From NCBI RefSeq assembly GCF_000426725.1, contig NZ_AUFX01000006.1, positions 248,001-312,000 of the forward strand: 64,000 nucleotides of DNA. Direction: 5' to 3'. Both the position numbers and the translations under genes were made by a program. This document shows positions 47,837 to 57,526 of the stretch, in pieces (within the stretch, counting starts at the first letter, position 1; every line of letters starts with the position of its first letter). Under the pieces are notes generated by a model, which was given only the letters and a program-made list of their open reading frames with translations, was not told the origin of the DNA and ran no database searches. This DNA comes from Sporocytophaga myxococcoides DSM 11118. Its GTDB lineage: Bacteria > Bacteroidota > Bacteroidia > Cytophagales > Cytophagaceae.

Positions 47837-48292
47837 ATGTATTTTAACATCCTTATTTTAATCATCTCTTTTGTATCTATGGAGGCCATAGCCTGGCTGG
47901 CCCATAAATACATTATGCATGGCTTTCTCTGGATATTTCATAAAGACCATCATCGTCCCGGAGGAAGCGCTATAGAGCACAATGATTTTTTCTTTTTGTT
48001 GTTCGCGACTCCGGCTATAATCTGCTTCCTGATAGGCTTTAAAGAACTATCAATATACTTCTGGATTGCATCAGGCATCACACTATATGGATTTACATAC
48101 TTCATTATACATGACATATTTATCCATCAAAGAATAAAATGGTTAAAAAAGACAAACTTCGCATATCTGAAAGCCATACGTAAAGCGCACAAAGTGCACC
48201 ACAAACACATGGCCAAAGAAGATGGAGAATGTTTTGGTATGCTTTGGGTACCAATAAAATATTTTAAAGAAGCAAAACAACATGCCAACTAA
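47837..48292 (+). CDS. crtZ: Beta-carotene hydroxylase (CrtZ type)
   Basis: The 151-residue membrane protein has the diiron His clusters of the fatty acid hydroxylase superfamily: HKYIMHGFLWIFHKDHH, HDIFIHQR and HKVHHKH. This is the CrtZ pattern. It would hydroxylate beta-carotene to zeaxanthin. A 104-bp gap after idi could hold a separate promoter, though none stands out. It overlaps the lycopene cyclase gene by 11 bp. Confidence 0.93.
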   Translation: MYFNILILIISFVSMEAIAWLAHKYIMHGFLWIFHKDHHRPGGSAIEHNDFFFLLFATPAIICFLIGFKELSIYFWIASGITLYGFTYFIIHDIFIHQRIKWLKKTNFAYLKAIRKAHKVHHKHMAKEDGECFGMLWVPIKYFKEAKQHAN

Positions 48293-48989
48293 ATATACTT
48301 ATTTATTAATAAACCTGGGATCAGTGCTAATCCCCTTTCTTTTCAGTTTTCATCCCAGGCTTCAGTTCTACAAAAAGTGGCGTTATTTCTTGGGAGGCAA
48401 TATGGTGGTAAGTAGCCTTTTCATTCTATGGGATATGTATTATACTCACCTCGGAGTATGGGGATTTAATCCAACTTACCTCACTGGATATTATGTAATG
48501 AATTTACCTATTGAGGAAATAATGTTTTTTATCTGTATCCCTTTTGCCAGTATATATAGTTATCATTGCTTCAGGATATTTTTTCCTTCACCTAACCTTC
48601 CGTATAGGCAGATCACAGGCATATTAATATGGATTTTAATAATCATAGGTGGTATACACTATGATAAACTTTATACAAGTGTATCATTTATTGGTCTGGC
48701 GTTTTTCCTGTTACTTGTTGTATTTATATACAAAGGAGACTGGATAGCTTCCTTTTATCTGGCTTTCGCATTTTTACTTATTCCGTTTTTTATAGTAAAT
48801 GGTATACTCACTGGAACCGGCCTTGAGCATCCGATAGTATGGTATGACAACAATGAGAATTTAGGGATTCGTATGCTTACAATTCCTGTTGAAGATACTT
48901 TCTATGGTATGCTTTTACTGATGGGAAATGTTGCTATATATGAAAGATTGCAGATATCACGAAAAATTGAAGAAGTTACTCTCAATTAG
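48282..48989 (+). CDS. crtY: Lycopene beta-cyclase, fused CrtYc-CrtYd type
   Basis: The 235-residue membrane protein contains the two PxE(E/D) motifs of heterodimer-type lycopene cyclases in a single chain: PIEEIMFF near residue 76 and PVEDTFYGML near 205. About seven membrane helices are predicted. The single-polypeptide form is usual in Bacteroidota. It makes beta-carotene from lycopene, the substrate of the overlapping crtZ. Confidence 0.9.
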   Translation: MPTKYTYLLINLGSVLIPFLFSFHPRLQFYKKWRYFLGGNMVVSSLFILWDMYYTHLGVWGFNPTYLTGYYVMNLPIEEIMFFICIPFASIYSYHCFRIFFPSPNLPYRQITGILIWILIIIGGIHYDKLYTSVSFIGLAFFLLLVVFIYKGDWIASFYLAFAFLLIPFFIVNGILTGTGLEHPIVWYDNNENLGIRMLTIPVEDTFYGMLLLMGNVAIYERLQISRKIEEVTLN

Positions 48990-49031
48990 TCTCAGGACGC
49001 TACAATTCAGGTATCTCATGCAATCACAATT

Positions 49032-50048
49032 TCACTGATCCAGAAAAAGATATTGAGAATCAAAAGGTGTATGAGTTTTACTGAATTCTTTCGGATCAGC
49101 ACAAAAATATTTTTTATAATCATTGGAACCTGCTCCCCAGGTACTATCTATTAACCTCCATTTTCCATTGAGGAAAACAGCATTGTAAGCATGCCCTTCC
49201 CATTTATTATACTTTCCTCCCAAAGCCATTCCACTTATCATTACAGCCTTTAATCCAGAATAATTACAAAGTTCCAGAAAAAGATTGGCATATCCGGAAC
49301 ACATTGTTAATCGCTTATATATTGTGGTCAGAGCTGTTGGATCAATAGTCTGATTAACCTCATATGCCAGGTGATTATAATGTATATGCGTGCAGATCCA
49401 CAAATAGATAACCCAGGCTTTCTCTTCATCGGTTGTTAAACCTTTTGTCAGATACTCAGCCAGTTCACGAACAGTGAGAATCTGAAAGGTAGGCTCCTGT
49501 CTTGCAAAGCTATCCAGTTCTGAAGCAGAAAACATTTTATGAACATCATACAAGGGTATATAAATCTTGCGATAAGCAGGAATGGTATCTTCAAAGGCCA
49601 CTGCCAGAAAGTGGCTATATTGTTCTGCAATCATCAACTTATGTAATGTAAGAGCATGTTCAGCTTTTGAAGCAATCAAGTCATGTAATTCTCTGTACAA
49701 AGAACTATCTTTCTTCAATACATAATCTTTCGAAACTCTATGTGCATGTGCAAAGTCTTTCATTGCCTCCTTTAATGCAGCTTCGCTACTATCTCTTTTA
49801 AATATTTCAAACCGTGCTTTTAATCTATAATAATACAAATCAGGATTTGTCCTATAATACCCTCGCCTGTCATAAGTATATGGAGAATTCCCGTGCTTGT
49901 ATTGAATCTTCGTTAAAAGCGTAAGTACCTTTTCGAATTCCTTCTTCTCTATTAGTTTGGACATCCTTTTTATATAAGGAAGGCGGGATTGACCGAATAC
50001 GGCGAAAGAAAAAAGAACACAAAAAGTAAGCGAAAAAATTCGGATCAT
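49032..50048 (-). CDS. Secreted transglutaminase-like protein
   Basis: The 338-residue protein has a signal peptide (cleavage after VFGQ), an alpha-helical N-terminal part and a transglutaminase-like core. The core has catalytic Cys in LTMCSGYANLFLELC, His in WEGHAYNAVFL and Asp in LIDSTWGAGS. It is convergent with the carotenoid operon. Bacterial members are cysteine proteases or peptidases rather than cross-linkers; the substrate is unknown. Confidence 0.82.
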   Translation of the reverse strand: MIRIFSLTFCVLFSFAVFGQSRLPYIKRMSKLIEKKEFEKVLTLLTKIQYKHGNSPYTYDRRGYYRTNPDLYYYRLKARFEIFKRDSSEAALKEAMKDFAHAHRVSKDYVLKKDSSLYRELHDLIASKAEHALTLHKLMIAEQYSHFLAVAFEDTIPAYRKIYIPLYDVHKMFSASELDSFARQEPTFQILTVRELAEYLTKGLTTDEEKAWVIYLWICTHIHYNHLAYEVNQTIDPTALTTIYKRLTMCSGYANLFLELCNYSGLKAVMISGMALGGKYNKWEGHAYNAVFLNGKWRLIDSTWGAGSNDYKKYFCADPKEFSKTHTPFDSQYLFLDQ

Positions 50049-50109
50049 TTATGTCGTTTAAAAATTAAGATACCTGTTAGCAATGTCTGATTACATCATT
50101 TGCAAATTA

Positions 50110-50856
50110 TTACTCCTCTTCCGATTTCTTTAACAATTCCTCCAATTGCTGCTTATTCTCAACTCGTTCTACTTTGTATTCATCTAAAAGCTTTGAATAC
50201 ATCAAAAAGGTTTTTGTATCTGTTATTTTACTTCTGAAGCCATGCGTCTTTGTATTTTTACTTTCTACTTTAACAGAAATACTGTCCGTAGGATTTTGAT
50301 CCAGGTCAAAGTCCCATGATTTGCTAATGAACAATTGATCAGCAGGCACTTTGATTAAATCCCTGTTAAGAAAATCTTTAGCATTTTCATTCTGCAGTAA
50401 TTGTATCAGTTCTGCCTGAGAGTTGGCCACATCTTTATTATACACTACTAATGAATCAGCCAGGAGTATGGGGTAATTTGCAGCGACAATTGCATGATTA
50501 ACATCCTCACTTGTGGTGTTAGTATAGGTGATAGGAAAGATCACAAACTCCTGTCTACCTAAATTAAGGATACCGCCTTCCTCTGTTACCTCAAAATTTT
50601 TCTTTTCACCACCGTTAATGGTATAAGAATGCATGCCTACAGATAATAATATGGTGGAGTATTTTAGAGATTCGGGAAGAATTCTTAATAACAAGGTGTC
50701 ATCAAGTACTACTTTGGAGCTGCCTATAATTTCGTTGCTTATGCTTACCTCAGCTGTCTTCGGCTTGCAGGAAGCTACTAGTGTTAATAGAAACAGGAAA
50801 GCTACTGCGTTGAGTATTATCGATACTGAAGAATCAGAGTAAATATTTTTTCGCAT
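50110..50856 (-). CDS. Lipoprotein of unknown function
   Basis: The 248-residue protein has a late lipoprotein signal (hydrophobic about 13-28, lipobox LVASC-K-P). The mature domain is mixed alpha/beta with no recognised motif. It contains a Ser/Asp-rich stretch and an acidic tail (LLKKSEEE). It lies 61 bp upstream of the transglutaminase-like gene on the same strand. Confidence 0.6.
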   Translation of the reverse strand: MRKNIYSDSSVSIILNAVAFLFLLTLVASCKPKTAEVSISNEIIGSSKVVLDDTLLLRILPESLKYSTILLSVGMHSYTINGGEKKNFEVTEEGGILNLGRQEFVIFPITYTNTTSEDVNHAIVAANYPILLADSLVVYNKDVANSQAELIQLLQNENAKDFLNRDLIKVPADQLFISKSWDFDLDQNPTDSISVKVESKNTKTHGFRSKITDTKTFLMYSKLLDEYKVERVENKQQLEELLKKSEEE

Positions 50857-50894
50857 ATGTTTTCATTATTGATTTTGAGAGAAGGTAAAAAGCT

Positions 50895-51488
50895 TTAGAT
50901 TTTCACTATTTTCTGCTTAGTCAATATCTGTCCTTCTTCATTCATTAAGATCACTAAGTATTCTCCTGACTTTAATTCACTAATTGAAATAACTGTCTGA
51001 TTAGTCTTTAATGATTTTACTATCCCACCATTCATGTCTGTCAAAACAATTGTTTTTGGCCCTTTAAACTGAAGCTGCAAAAGATCGCTTGTCGGGTTGG
51101 GGAATACCAATAGTTCATTTTTACTGTCTGTATTTAATAAACCTGTTGTTATGCTGCCAATTTTAACAAACTTTGCTCCAATCGACTTTGAGCCAATTTC
51201 TAATATAACTATATAAACACCTTCAATCAATGATTCTCCCAATATTACATTATCATATGAGCCACTTTGCAATACTTCAGATTCATAGATTGTCTTAACT
51301 TTAACTCCCAGCATGTTATAAACATTCAAAGAGATAGTATCTGTTTTATCAATATAGAAATGTATTGTTGCTTTTTCAGTAAAAGGGTTGGGAGCTATTG
51401 TTAAACTATCATCAGTTTGTTGCGAAAAAACCATTCCAATTTTAAAACTCAAAAAAATTAAAAAAAGTACCTTATTAAATTTGCTCAT
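50895..51488 (-). CDS. Small exported protein made of two T9SS CTD-like domains
   Basis: After a signal peptide (cleavage near VFSQ), the 197-residue protein contains two successive domains that each look like a type A sorting domain. The first starts IAPNPFTEKATIHFY and contains LNVYNMLGVKVK. The second starts VFPNPTSDLLQLQF and contains VLTDMNGGIVKS, ending KQKIVKI. There is almost no other sequence. The first copy may act as the cargo domain and only the last as the sorting signal. Confidence 0.8.
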   Translation of the reverse strand: MSKFNKVLFLIFLSFKIGMVFSQQTDDSLTIAPNPFTEKATIHFYIDKTDTISLNVYNMLGVKVKTIYESEVLQSGSYDNVILGESLIEGVYIVILEIGSKSIGAKFVKIGSITTGLLNTDSKNELLVFPNPTSDLLQLQFKGPKTIVLTDMNGGIVKSLKTNQTVISISELKSGEYLVILMNEEGQILTKQKIVKI

Positions 51489-51739
51489 CTTGATTTTTTT
51501 ATAATATTAAAAATATAGGTTGTTTATAAAAAGTTGATCATGTATCCTTACATAAACCTATAATATTATAGCATCCGCTTTACTCATTTCACTAACTATC
51601 TCCCATTACTAAAATAAGAAAGCGGATGCATGTGCCATTATCATTTTGACTAGAAAAGATTTGTAATAGCAAAATAGTCTATAATATTCCAGGTGCCTTT
51701 ATACTTTCATACAGATTACCTCATATATTACAAGAAATA

Positions 51740-52582
51740 TTAACAAGGCCCATATCCTTTTTTATCAAACTCAGGTTTACGTTTTTCAAGAAAGGCATTA
51801 CGTCCTTCTTTAGCTTCATCTGTCATGTAGGCTAAACGAGTAGCTTCTCCAGCAAATATCTGCTGCCCTACCATACCGTCATCAGTCAGGTTCATGGCAA
51901 ACTTTAGCATCTTGATAGAAGTCGGAGATTTTTCAAGAATCTCTTGTGCCCATTGATAAGCAGTGCTCTCCAATTCAGCATGAGGAATTACAGCATTGAC
52001 CATGCCCATATCAAAAGCTTCCTGAGCACTATAGTTGCGTCCAAGGAAAAATATTTCTCTTGCTTTTTTCTGTCCAACCATCTTCGCAAGATATGCAGAT
52101 CCATATCCACCGTCGAAGCTTGTTACATCGGCATCAGTTTGTTTAAAGATTGCATGTTCTTTACTTGCTAAAGTAAGATCACAAACGACATGAAGACTAT
52201 GCCCCCCACCTACTGCCCAGCCTGGAACTACGGCAATCACAACTTTCGGCATGAAACGAATAAGTCTTTGAACTTCGAGTATATTAAGTCTGTGACGACC
52301 ATCCTCACCTACATATCCTTTATCGCCTCTTACTTTCTGATCTCCACCGCTACAAAATGAATACACACCATCTTTTGTTGAAGGACCTTCAGCAGAAAGA
52401 AGTACAACACCTATAGACGCATCTTCATAAGCATCATAGAAAGCATCGTACAGTTCTGAAGTGGTTTTTGGTCTGAAGGCATTTCTTACATTAGGTCTGT
52501 TAAAAGCAATACGTGCCACTCCACCTGATTTCTTATAAGTAATATCTTCGTATTCTTTTGCGGTTTTCCAATCTATGTTCAT
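51740..52582 (-). CDS. menB: 1,4-dihydroxy-2-naphthoyl-CoA synthase
   Basis: The 280-residue protein is a crotonase-fold enzyme with strong MenB features: FNRPNVRNAFRPKT, SFCSGGDQKVRG, VVPGWAVGGGHSLHVVCDLT, TDADVTSFDGGYGSAYLA, and the C-terminal EKRKPEF. It closes the naphthoquinone ring in menaquinone synthesis, the main respiratory quinone of this phylum. It stands alone; no other men gene is in the window. Confidence 0.96.
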   Translation of the reverse strand: MNIDWKTAKEYEDITYKKSGGVARIAFNRPNVRNAFRPKTTSELYDAFYDAYEDASIGVVLLSAEGPSTKDGVYSFCSGGDQKVRGDKGYVGEDGRHRLNILEVQRLIRFMPKVVIAVVPGWAVGGGHSLHVVCDLTLASKEHAIFKQTDADVTSFDGGYGSAYLAKMVGQKKAREIFFLGRNYSAQEAFDMGMVNAVIPHAELESTAYQWAQEILEKSPTSIKMLKFAMNLTDDGMVGQQIFAGEATRLAYMTDEAKEGRNAFLEKRKPEFDKKGYGPC

Positions 52583-52658
52583 TGATCTGTGATTTAGTAA
52601 ATGAAAGGTAAAAATAACGTTACTTTGGGAAATTCAGAAATCTGAAAGCAGAGTGTTG

Positions 52659-53062
52659 GTCATACTTTCGAGGTAAAAAGCTCGAAGGTCAAAGCTTTTA
52701 AGTCATAATTCCGAGGTAAAAAGCTCAAACATCGGAGCTTTGAGGTCATATTTTCGAGCTAAAGAACTCCAACGCCGGAGTTTTAAGGTCATAATTTCGA
52801 GGTAAAAGGTCAAACGCCGGAGCTTTGAACTCACATTTTCGAGGTAAAAGCTCAAACGTCGGAGCTTTAAGGTTACATTTTCGAGGTAAAAGGTCAAACG
52901 CCGAAGCTTTGAGGTCATAATTTCGAGCTAAAAGGTCAAATGCCGGAGCTTTGAACTCATAATTTCGAGGTAAAAGGTCAAATGCCGGAGCTTTGGGGTC
53001 ATAATTTTGAGGTAAAAGGTCAAACATCGGAGCTTTGAGGTCATAATTTTGAGGTAAAAGCT
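52659..53062. repeat. 42-bp tandem repeat, about 9.5 copies
   Basis: Units read approximately GTCATAATTTCGAGGTAAAA then GGTCAAACGCCGGAGCTTTG then AG. Each 42-bp unit splits into two 21-bp halves that both begin GTCA. Copies differ by point changes, with a few single-base length differences. Because 42 is a multiple of three, minus-strand frames stay open (for example a 93-codon frame with a 14-residue repeat RNYDLKAPAFDLLP). I treat these frames as by-products. Confidence 0.85.
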
Positions 53063-53092
53063 TAAAGTAAATCCCTTTTCAAATAATCAATC

Positions 53093-53122
53093 AAAAAAAC
53101 TGACGAAGCCGTCAGTTTTTTT
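53093..53122 (-). terminator. Intrinsic terminator of the alpha-2-macroglobulin gene
   Basis: CTGACG-AAGC-CGTCAG is flanked by seven A on the left and seven T on the right, giving a 13-bp perfect inverted repeat just past the stop at 53135. The symmetry makes it usable on both strands. Confidence 0.85.
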
Positions 53123-53134
53123 GATCGTTAAGTA

Positions 53135-56100
53135 TTACTGCACTATGGAAACCTTTACAGGTTCTTGCCAACTCTTGAATTCATTGGTATAATACAGATA
53201 AGCACTGGATGCAGGAGATTCATATGTTCCCGGAATCTCAGCCTTCAGATCAAGATGAATGGTCTTCACTTCTTTAGGAGCCATCTGTCTGAAATAAAGG
53301 TATACAAAGTTTCCTCTGATTTCATAGAAGTCTACCTGCTTCTTTTCAAGCAGTTCTTTGAGTTGCCAAGGCTGTGCAGACATTCCGGAAGGAAGTCCGA
53401 CAATACCCATTGTCATAGGAAGTCCCTCATTTGTTTTGTTGGAGATGACAGCTGTAAGTCTGTTTGTTTCTCCTACACGAACATTTCCTTCCATTAGCTT
53501 TGTATCTATGCTTACTTTGCACTCTTTGCTGGAAGGAGGCAGTGTAGTGCTATAATTAATACCTAGAGTATATGGAAGTGGTTCTTTAACACCAGCGTAC
53601 TTCACTTTCACTTCATGATTACCTTCCTTCAGATAAGACTCTAATCCTGCAATACTAATCTCACCTGAGTCTCCTGCTTTGTATTCTTTCGTCCCTACAT
53701 TTTTTCCATCTATGTAAACGATGATGGTTCCATCTTCGGAAGTTTTCTTGGCATGAATACTATATGAAGTAAGCGCTTTCAAAGCAAGTACTGTTCCTTG
53801 CGTAGAGGCAAAACCTCCATGTGCAGATCTTGCACTTACCAGATATTTAACTCCATCCAGAATTAACTTCTCTTTCTTCTGCCCTTCCTTCAATAAAGCC
53901 ATTACAGCAAGTGAAGTCGTTTCCACAAATAATGACTGACCAGTTGAACAGGTAATAGAATGAATTGATCCTGGCCAGCTGCCATCCTTCAGCTGCATTG
54001 CTTGCAGCATAGCCACAGCTCTTTCAGCTTTTTTACCTTCATTCAGGTTAAACATAGTATTAGCTGCTAAAGCAAGTTGATATGCATCTTTAGATTTCAG
54101 AGCAATGTCATATGCGTGGTCTGCTTCTTTCATGATGTCTTTATAGCCAGCTTCAGATAAAGCATAAACAATGTATGCGTTGGTAATATCGTCTGTAGCT
54201 CTACCAAATTGGTCCAGTGCCTGAGCACTTTTCTTAAATCCACCTTTACCATCTCTTCTACCCAACAACCAGTTGGCGGTTCTGTCAATCATTGCCTGAT
54301 CCACTTTGCTGTAAACCTGTTTCATATCATTGAATTGCATCAGTCCATAAGCAGTCAGTGCTTCATGTGCAGGAGTACCTCCAAACCACTCATATCCTTT
54401 TTCCGGAGTTTCATAAGAGATCAATTTGGCATATCCTTTATCAAGGTTAGCTTCCAGATTTGCAGGAGCTTTAAACTTCTTGCCACTAGCTTCTGAAACT
54501 TCGTTCATTTCCATCAGATATCTTTTTATTAAAAGATTCGGATAGTTACTTGTAGATGTTTGCTCAAAACATCCATAAGGTTCTCTGATAATAGACTCTA
54601 TACCTTTTAGTAAGTCTGTCATTAAAGATGGATAAGCCACAAGCTGAGCTTTCATGGAACCAGGAACCATATGTTTCACTGCGACATTGAATTCCTTTTC
54701 AACATCTTTACCTGATAAAGAGATAGTCATCGGAAAGCCCTTAGCCTGAACATTGATTTCCTGCTCGAAGGCATCTTTAAATCCCTTCCCTGCAAATGCA
54801 ATCATTAATTTATCTTTTCCGGTAACAGATAGTACTTCGAACTCTAACTCTATAGTCTTTGCAGCATTGGCAGCAATAGTAATGTCTGAGTTTAATACAG
54901 TATGTAATTTTAAATTTGAAGGAACATTTACCACAAGCGCACCTTTGAGCATTGCCATAGTATTATTCTTCAACGTAACAGGAATACTTACCTTATCCCC
55001 GCTTATTAGATCTGCAGGGCATTTGGCAGCCATACTGAATGGTAATTGAGTGTAGTAAAGTTGCTCCCCTCTTCCAGCTGTACCATCATCAGAAATTCCT
55101 TCCAGTGTAATTCTATAAGAACTTACCTCATCGCTATTGAAGAACTCTAATGTTGCTTTACCATTTCTGTCTGTTTCCACCATTCCATTCCAATAGATGG
55201 TACTTCTGAAATCAGTCCTAATTTCCGGTGCCGGTTGATTTTCATAAGAGACTGCAGGAAACTGTCTTGCTCTGTAATATCTTGCAACCAAAGGAAGTGG
55301 CTGAGGCATAGCCATCTTTTTCTTTAAATCAAATCTCCCATCAAAAATGGTGTCGGCATCAAACATTACTTCTGCATTAATTTCCTTCAACTGTCCTTCC
55401 ATAACTTCCGCAACATTGGGTTTCCCCACTATTGCTTTATCTGCCATTACTACCTTCTCTTCCATTACCATTTCTTCGCCCATTACATTTTCTTCATTCG
55501 CCACAGCATCCTCCAAAATAGCTCTTGCTTTTCTTGGGCGCTCTGCTCTTACCGCTTCCATGTTGTTTGCCGCTGGTGCCGGAACACGCTCATAATAATG
55601 AACGCGATTACTATAAAGGTAACATTGGATGTTATCGCTGTATTGATATAATTGCGTGATGAAAGGAGAATAACCATTTGCCGTCACCTTCAGCGTAGCT
55701 ATCTCACTAAGATCAACAAAGGGAAGTGTAAACCTTCCGTTGCTGTCAGAATTTGTACGAACCGTTTTACCTTGTACCTCAATGATAGCATTAGCCAAAG
55801 GTTTACCTTCATAGGCATCAATGACACTTCCTGCAAGTATTGCCTTTTCTGCCTGGTAAGCTATTTCAGGAAGTTCATTGTTTACAATTTGTTTCCAGGT
55901 AAATCTTCTATAACCGGAAGTAAGCATCAGATAATCCATCGCCTGTTCCGACTTTGCTTCTTTGTTGTTAAAATAAAAAGCAGGTTCTTCCACTTTTCCT
56001 TTGATATCTGCTTCAAGAAATAACTTAGATAGCAGGTTCCCAGAACGATCATCAGCAAATGAAAGTAATTTTTCATCTACCACAGCAATAGAAAAGTTGC

Positions 56101-57526
56101 CAGGCATGGCGATCCCTCTTTCATCTGTCACTTTCAGGTTTAGCTTTACTTTTTCTCTTGGCTGATATTTCTCCTTATCAGTAGTCAGAGAAATTTTCAA
56201 CTGCTTGTCTCTGTTCACAAATGCCAGTCTCTCTGCTCTTTCAAACCCTTTACTATCAAATAAAGTGAAGCGAACTACTCCCATTGGAAAATCATTCGTA
56301 GCAACAATAAGTTTGCTAACAGAAGTGCCATTGGATTTCCCATTATACACTACCTTATCACGAATGGTACCAATAACTGTCAGCTCTTCCTTTTCAGTAG
56401 ATGATAACTCTAAAGTGATCTTATCCTTTATATTTTCAGATACACTTAAAGCATATCCTCTATGTGCAGCTTCGGGCAATTGATAGGTTGTATTTATTCC
56501 TGTCGGCTTGGTGATGTGGGCAGTATATATTTCACCATCTTCAGGCTTCATACTAAACGCTCCCATGCCCTGATGATAACTGCTGAAGGTCGCAACTTTC
56601 TTTCCTTTTGAATCCGCCACGTATCCTTCTACGTCGGCAGGCTTATGGAAACTGTTGAGTCCTTTGAAAGCGATTCTTGATTGAAAACCAGCGAGCATAT
56701 CACCTCCCTCCGGATAGAAACTAAGGTCGATAGTGTTTAACTCGATAGGAATAGATCTTGAAATAGATTCTGTTTTCCCCTCATGTTCTATAAGTATGTT
56801 CAGCAAACCATCATTGCTCGTCAGTTCTTTGGGTAACCTGAATGAAAGAGCAAGGACTCCATCGGCATCAGTTCTTCCTTTAGTCTCTAAGAAGTTTTTA
56901 CCATCCAGTTGCACAATGTATTTCAGATCCTTAAGGGCTAGTGGTGTATTGTTTACAGCTTTTATCTCTGCAGTAGCACTCACAAGATCTCCAGGACCAA
57001 ATGCTTTTTTATCATAGTCCAATTTTAAAAGTATAGAAGGAAGAATAACATTCTGAACAGTCAGTTCTTTTTCAAACAACAAAGCTTCGGTTTCATTCTT
57101 TTGCCAATTGGTGTAGGCCTTTACTTTATATATACCTCCGGCTGCATTTTCACCCAACTGAAAATCCCCTTGCGCTATCCCCTTTTTACAAACAAGTTCT
57201 AAATGCTTCTCAATACTTCCTTTAGGGTTAATCAGTTCAACATGTAAAATATCGCTGATACTGCTCGCAGTCATATCGGACCCCTTACGGACATACGCCT
57301 TAAACCAGATGCTTTCTCCTGGTTTATAAAAAGGTTTATCAATATGCAAATACACTCTTTCTTCCGGATGATTGGAATTAAAAGTTGCCATCTGGTGCAT
57401 TAAACGCTCTATCCATCCGTTAAAATTAAGAGGCTTGTTTAAAGCAGAGCCAATTGAAAAACCAGTAACACCTAATCCGGCAATCAGGCTGAATAGCGGA
57501 ATTAATTTTTGATACTTTGGGTTCAT
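53135..57526 (-). CDS. Bacterial alpha-2-macroglobulin with thioester
   Basis: The 1463-residue protein has an N-terminal signal or anchor (about 8-27). An MG2-type domain follows (RVYLHIDKPFYKPGESIWF near residue 58), then further macroglobulin-like domains. A carboxypeptidase-regulatory-like beta domain (about 570-630, GSVIDAYEGKPLANA) and a charged bait-like stretch come next (about 655-720, rich in Glu, Ala and Met). The A2M core has YGCFEQTSTSNYPN, where Cys986 and Gln989 form the thioester. The alpha-helical thioester domain and receptor-like C-terminus follow. It probably traps proteases in the periplasm. It is divergent from a sigma/anti-sigma pair. No penicillin-binding partner (PbpC) is near. 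Confidence 0.88.
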   Translation of the reverse strand: MNPKYQKLIPLFSLIAGLGVTGFSIGSALNKPLNFNGWIERLMHQMATFNSNHPEERVYLHIDKPFYKPGESIWFKAYVRKGSDMTASSISDILHVELINPKGSIEKHLELVCKKGIAQGDFQLGENAAGGIYKVKAYTNWQKNETEALLFEKELTVQNVILPSILLKLDYDKKAFGPGDLVSATAEIKAVNNTPLALKDLKYIVQLDGKNFLETKGRTDADGVLALSFRLPKELTSNDGLLNILIEHEGKTESISRSIPIELNTIDLSFYPEGGDMLAGFQSRIAFKGLNSFHKPADVEGYVADSKGKKVATFSSYHQGMGAFSMKPEDGEIYTAHITKPTGINTTYQLPEAAHRGYALSVSENIKDKITLELSSTEKEELTVIGTIRDKVVYNGKSNGTSVSKLIVATNDFPMGVVRFTLFDSKGFERAERLAFVNRDKQLKISLTTDKEKYQPREKVKLNLKVTDERGIAMPGNFSIAVVDEKLLSFADDRSGNLLSKLFLEADIKGKVEEPAFYFNNKEAKSEQAMDYLMLTSGYRRFTWKQIVNNELPEIAYQAEKAILAGSVIDAYEGKPLANAIIEVQGKTVRTNSDSNGRFTLPFVDLSEIATLKVTANGYSPFITQLYQYSDNIQCYLYSNRVHYYERVPAPAANNMEAVRAERPRKARAILEDAVANEENVMGEEMVMEEKVVMADKAIVGKPNVAEVMEGQLKEINAEVMFDADTIFDGRFDLKKKMAMPQPLPLVARYYRARQFPAVSYENQPAPEIRTDFRSTIYWNGMVETDRNGKATLEFFNSDEVSSYRITLEGISDDGTAGRGEQLYYTQLPFSMAAKCPADLISGDKVSIPVTLKNNTMAMLKGALVVNVPSNLKLHTVLNSDITIAANAAKTIELEFEVLSVTGKDKLMIAFAGKGFKDAFEQEINVQAKGFPMTISLSGKDVEKEFNVAVKHMVPGSMKAQLVAYPSLMTDLLKGIESIIREPYGCFEQTSTSNYPNLLIKRYLMEMNEVSEASGKKFKAPANLEANLDKGYAKLISYETPEKGYEWFGGTPAHEALTAYGLMQFNDMKQVYSKVDQAMIDRTANWLLGRRDGKGGFKKSAQALDQFGRATDDITNAYIVYALSEAGYKDIMKEADHAYDIALKSKDAYQLALAANTMFNLNEGKKAERAVAMLQAMQLKDGSWPGSIHSITCSTGQSLFVETTSLAVMALLKEGQKKEKLILDGVKYLVSARSAHGGFASTQGTVLALKALTSYSIHAKKTSEDGTIIVYIDGKNVGTKEYKAGDSGEISIAGLESYLKEGNHEVKVKYAGVKEPLPYTLGINYSTTLPPSSKECKVSIDTKLMEGNVRVGETNRLTAVISNKTNEGLPMTMGIVGLPSGMSAQPWQLKELLEKKQVDFYEIRGNFVYLYFRQMAPKEVKTIHLDLKAEIPGTYESPASSAYLYYTNEFKSWQEPVKVSIVQ

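Larger units (their letters stand above)
52583..53134. other. Intergenic region, 552 bp, filled by a minisatellite
   Basis: The region holds the 42-bp tandem repeat (52659-53062) and the terminator of the alpha-2-macroglobulin gene (53093-53122). Little else remains. Confidence 0.8.

Noticed and set aside
52703-53027. Minus-strand frames of 71 and 93 codons with a 14-residue repeat
   Set aside because: The frames stay open only because the repeat unit is 42 bp. Two different frames are open at once, and neither has a signal, family or start context.
54209-57017. Several plus-strand frames of 80-120 codons
   Set aside because: All are antisense shadows of the alpha-2-macroglobulin gene.
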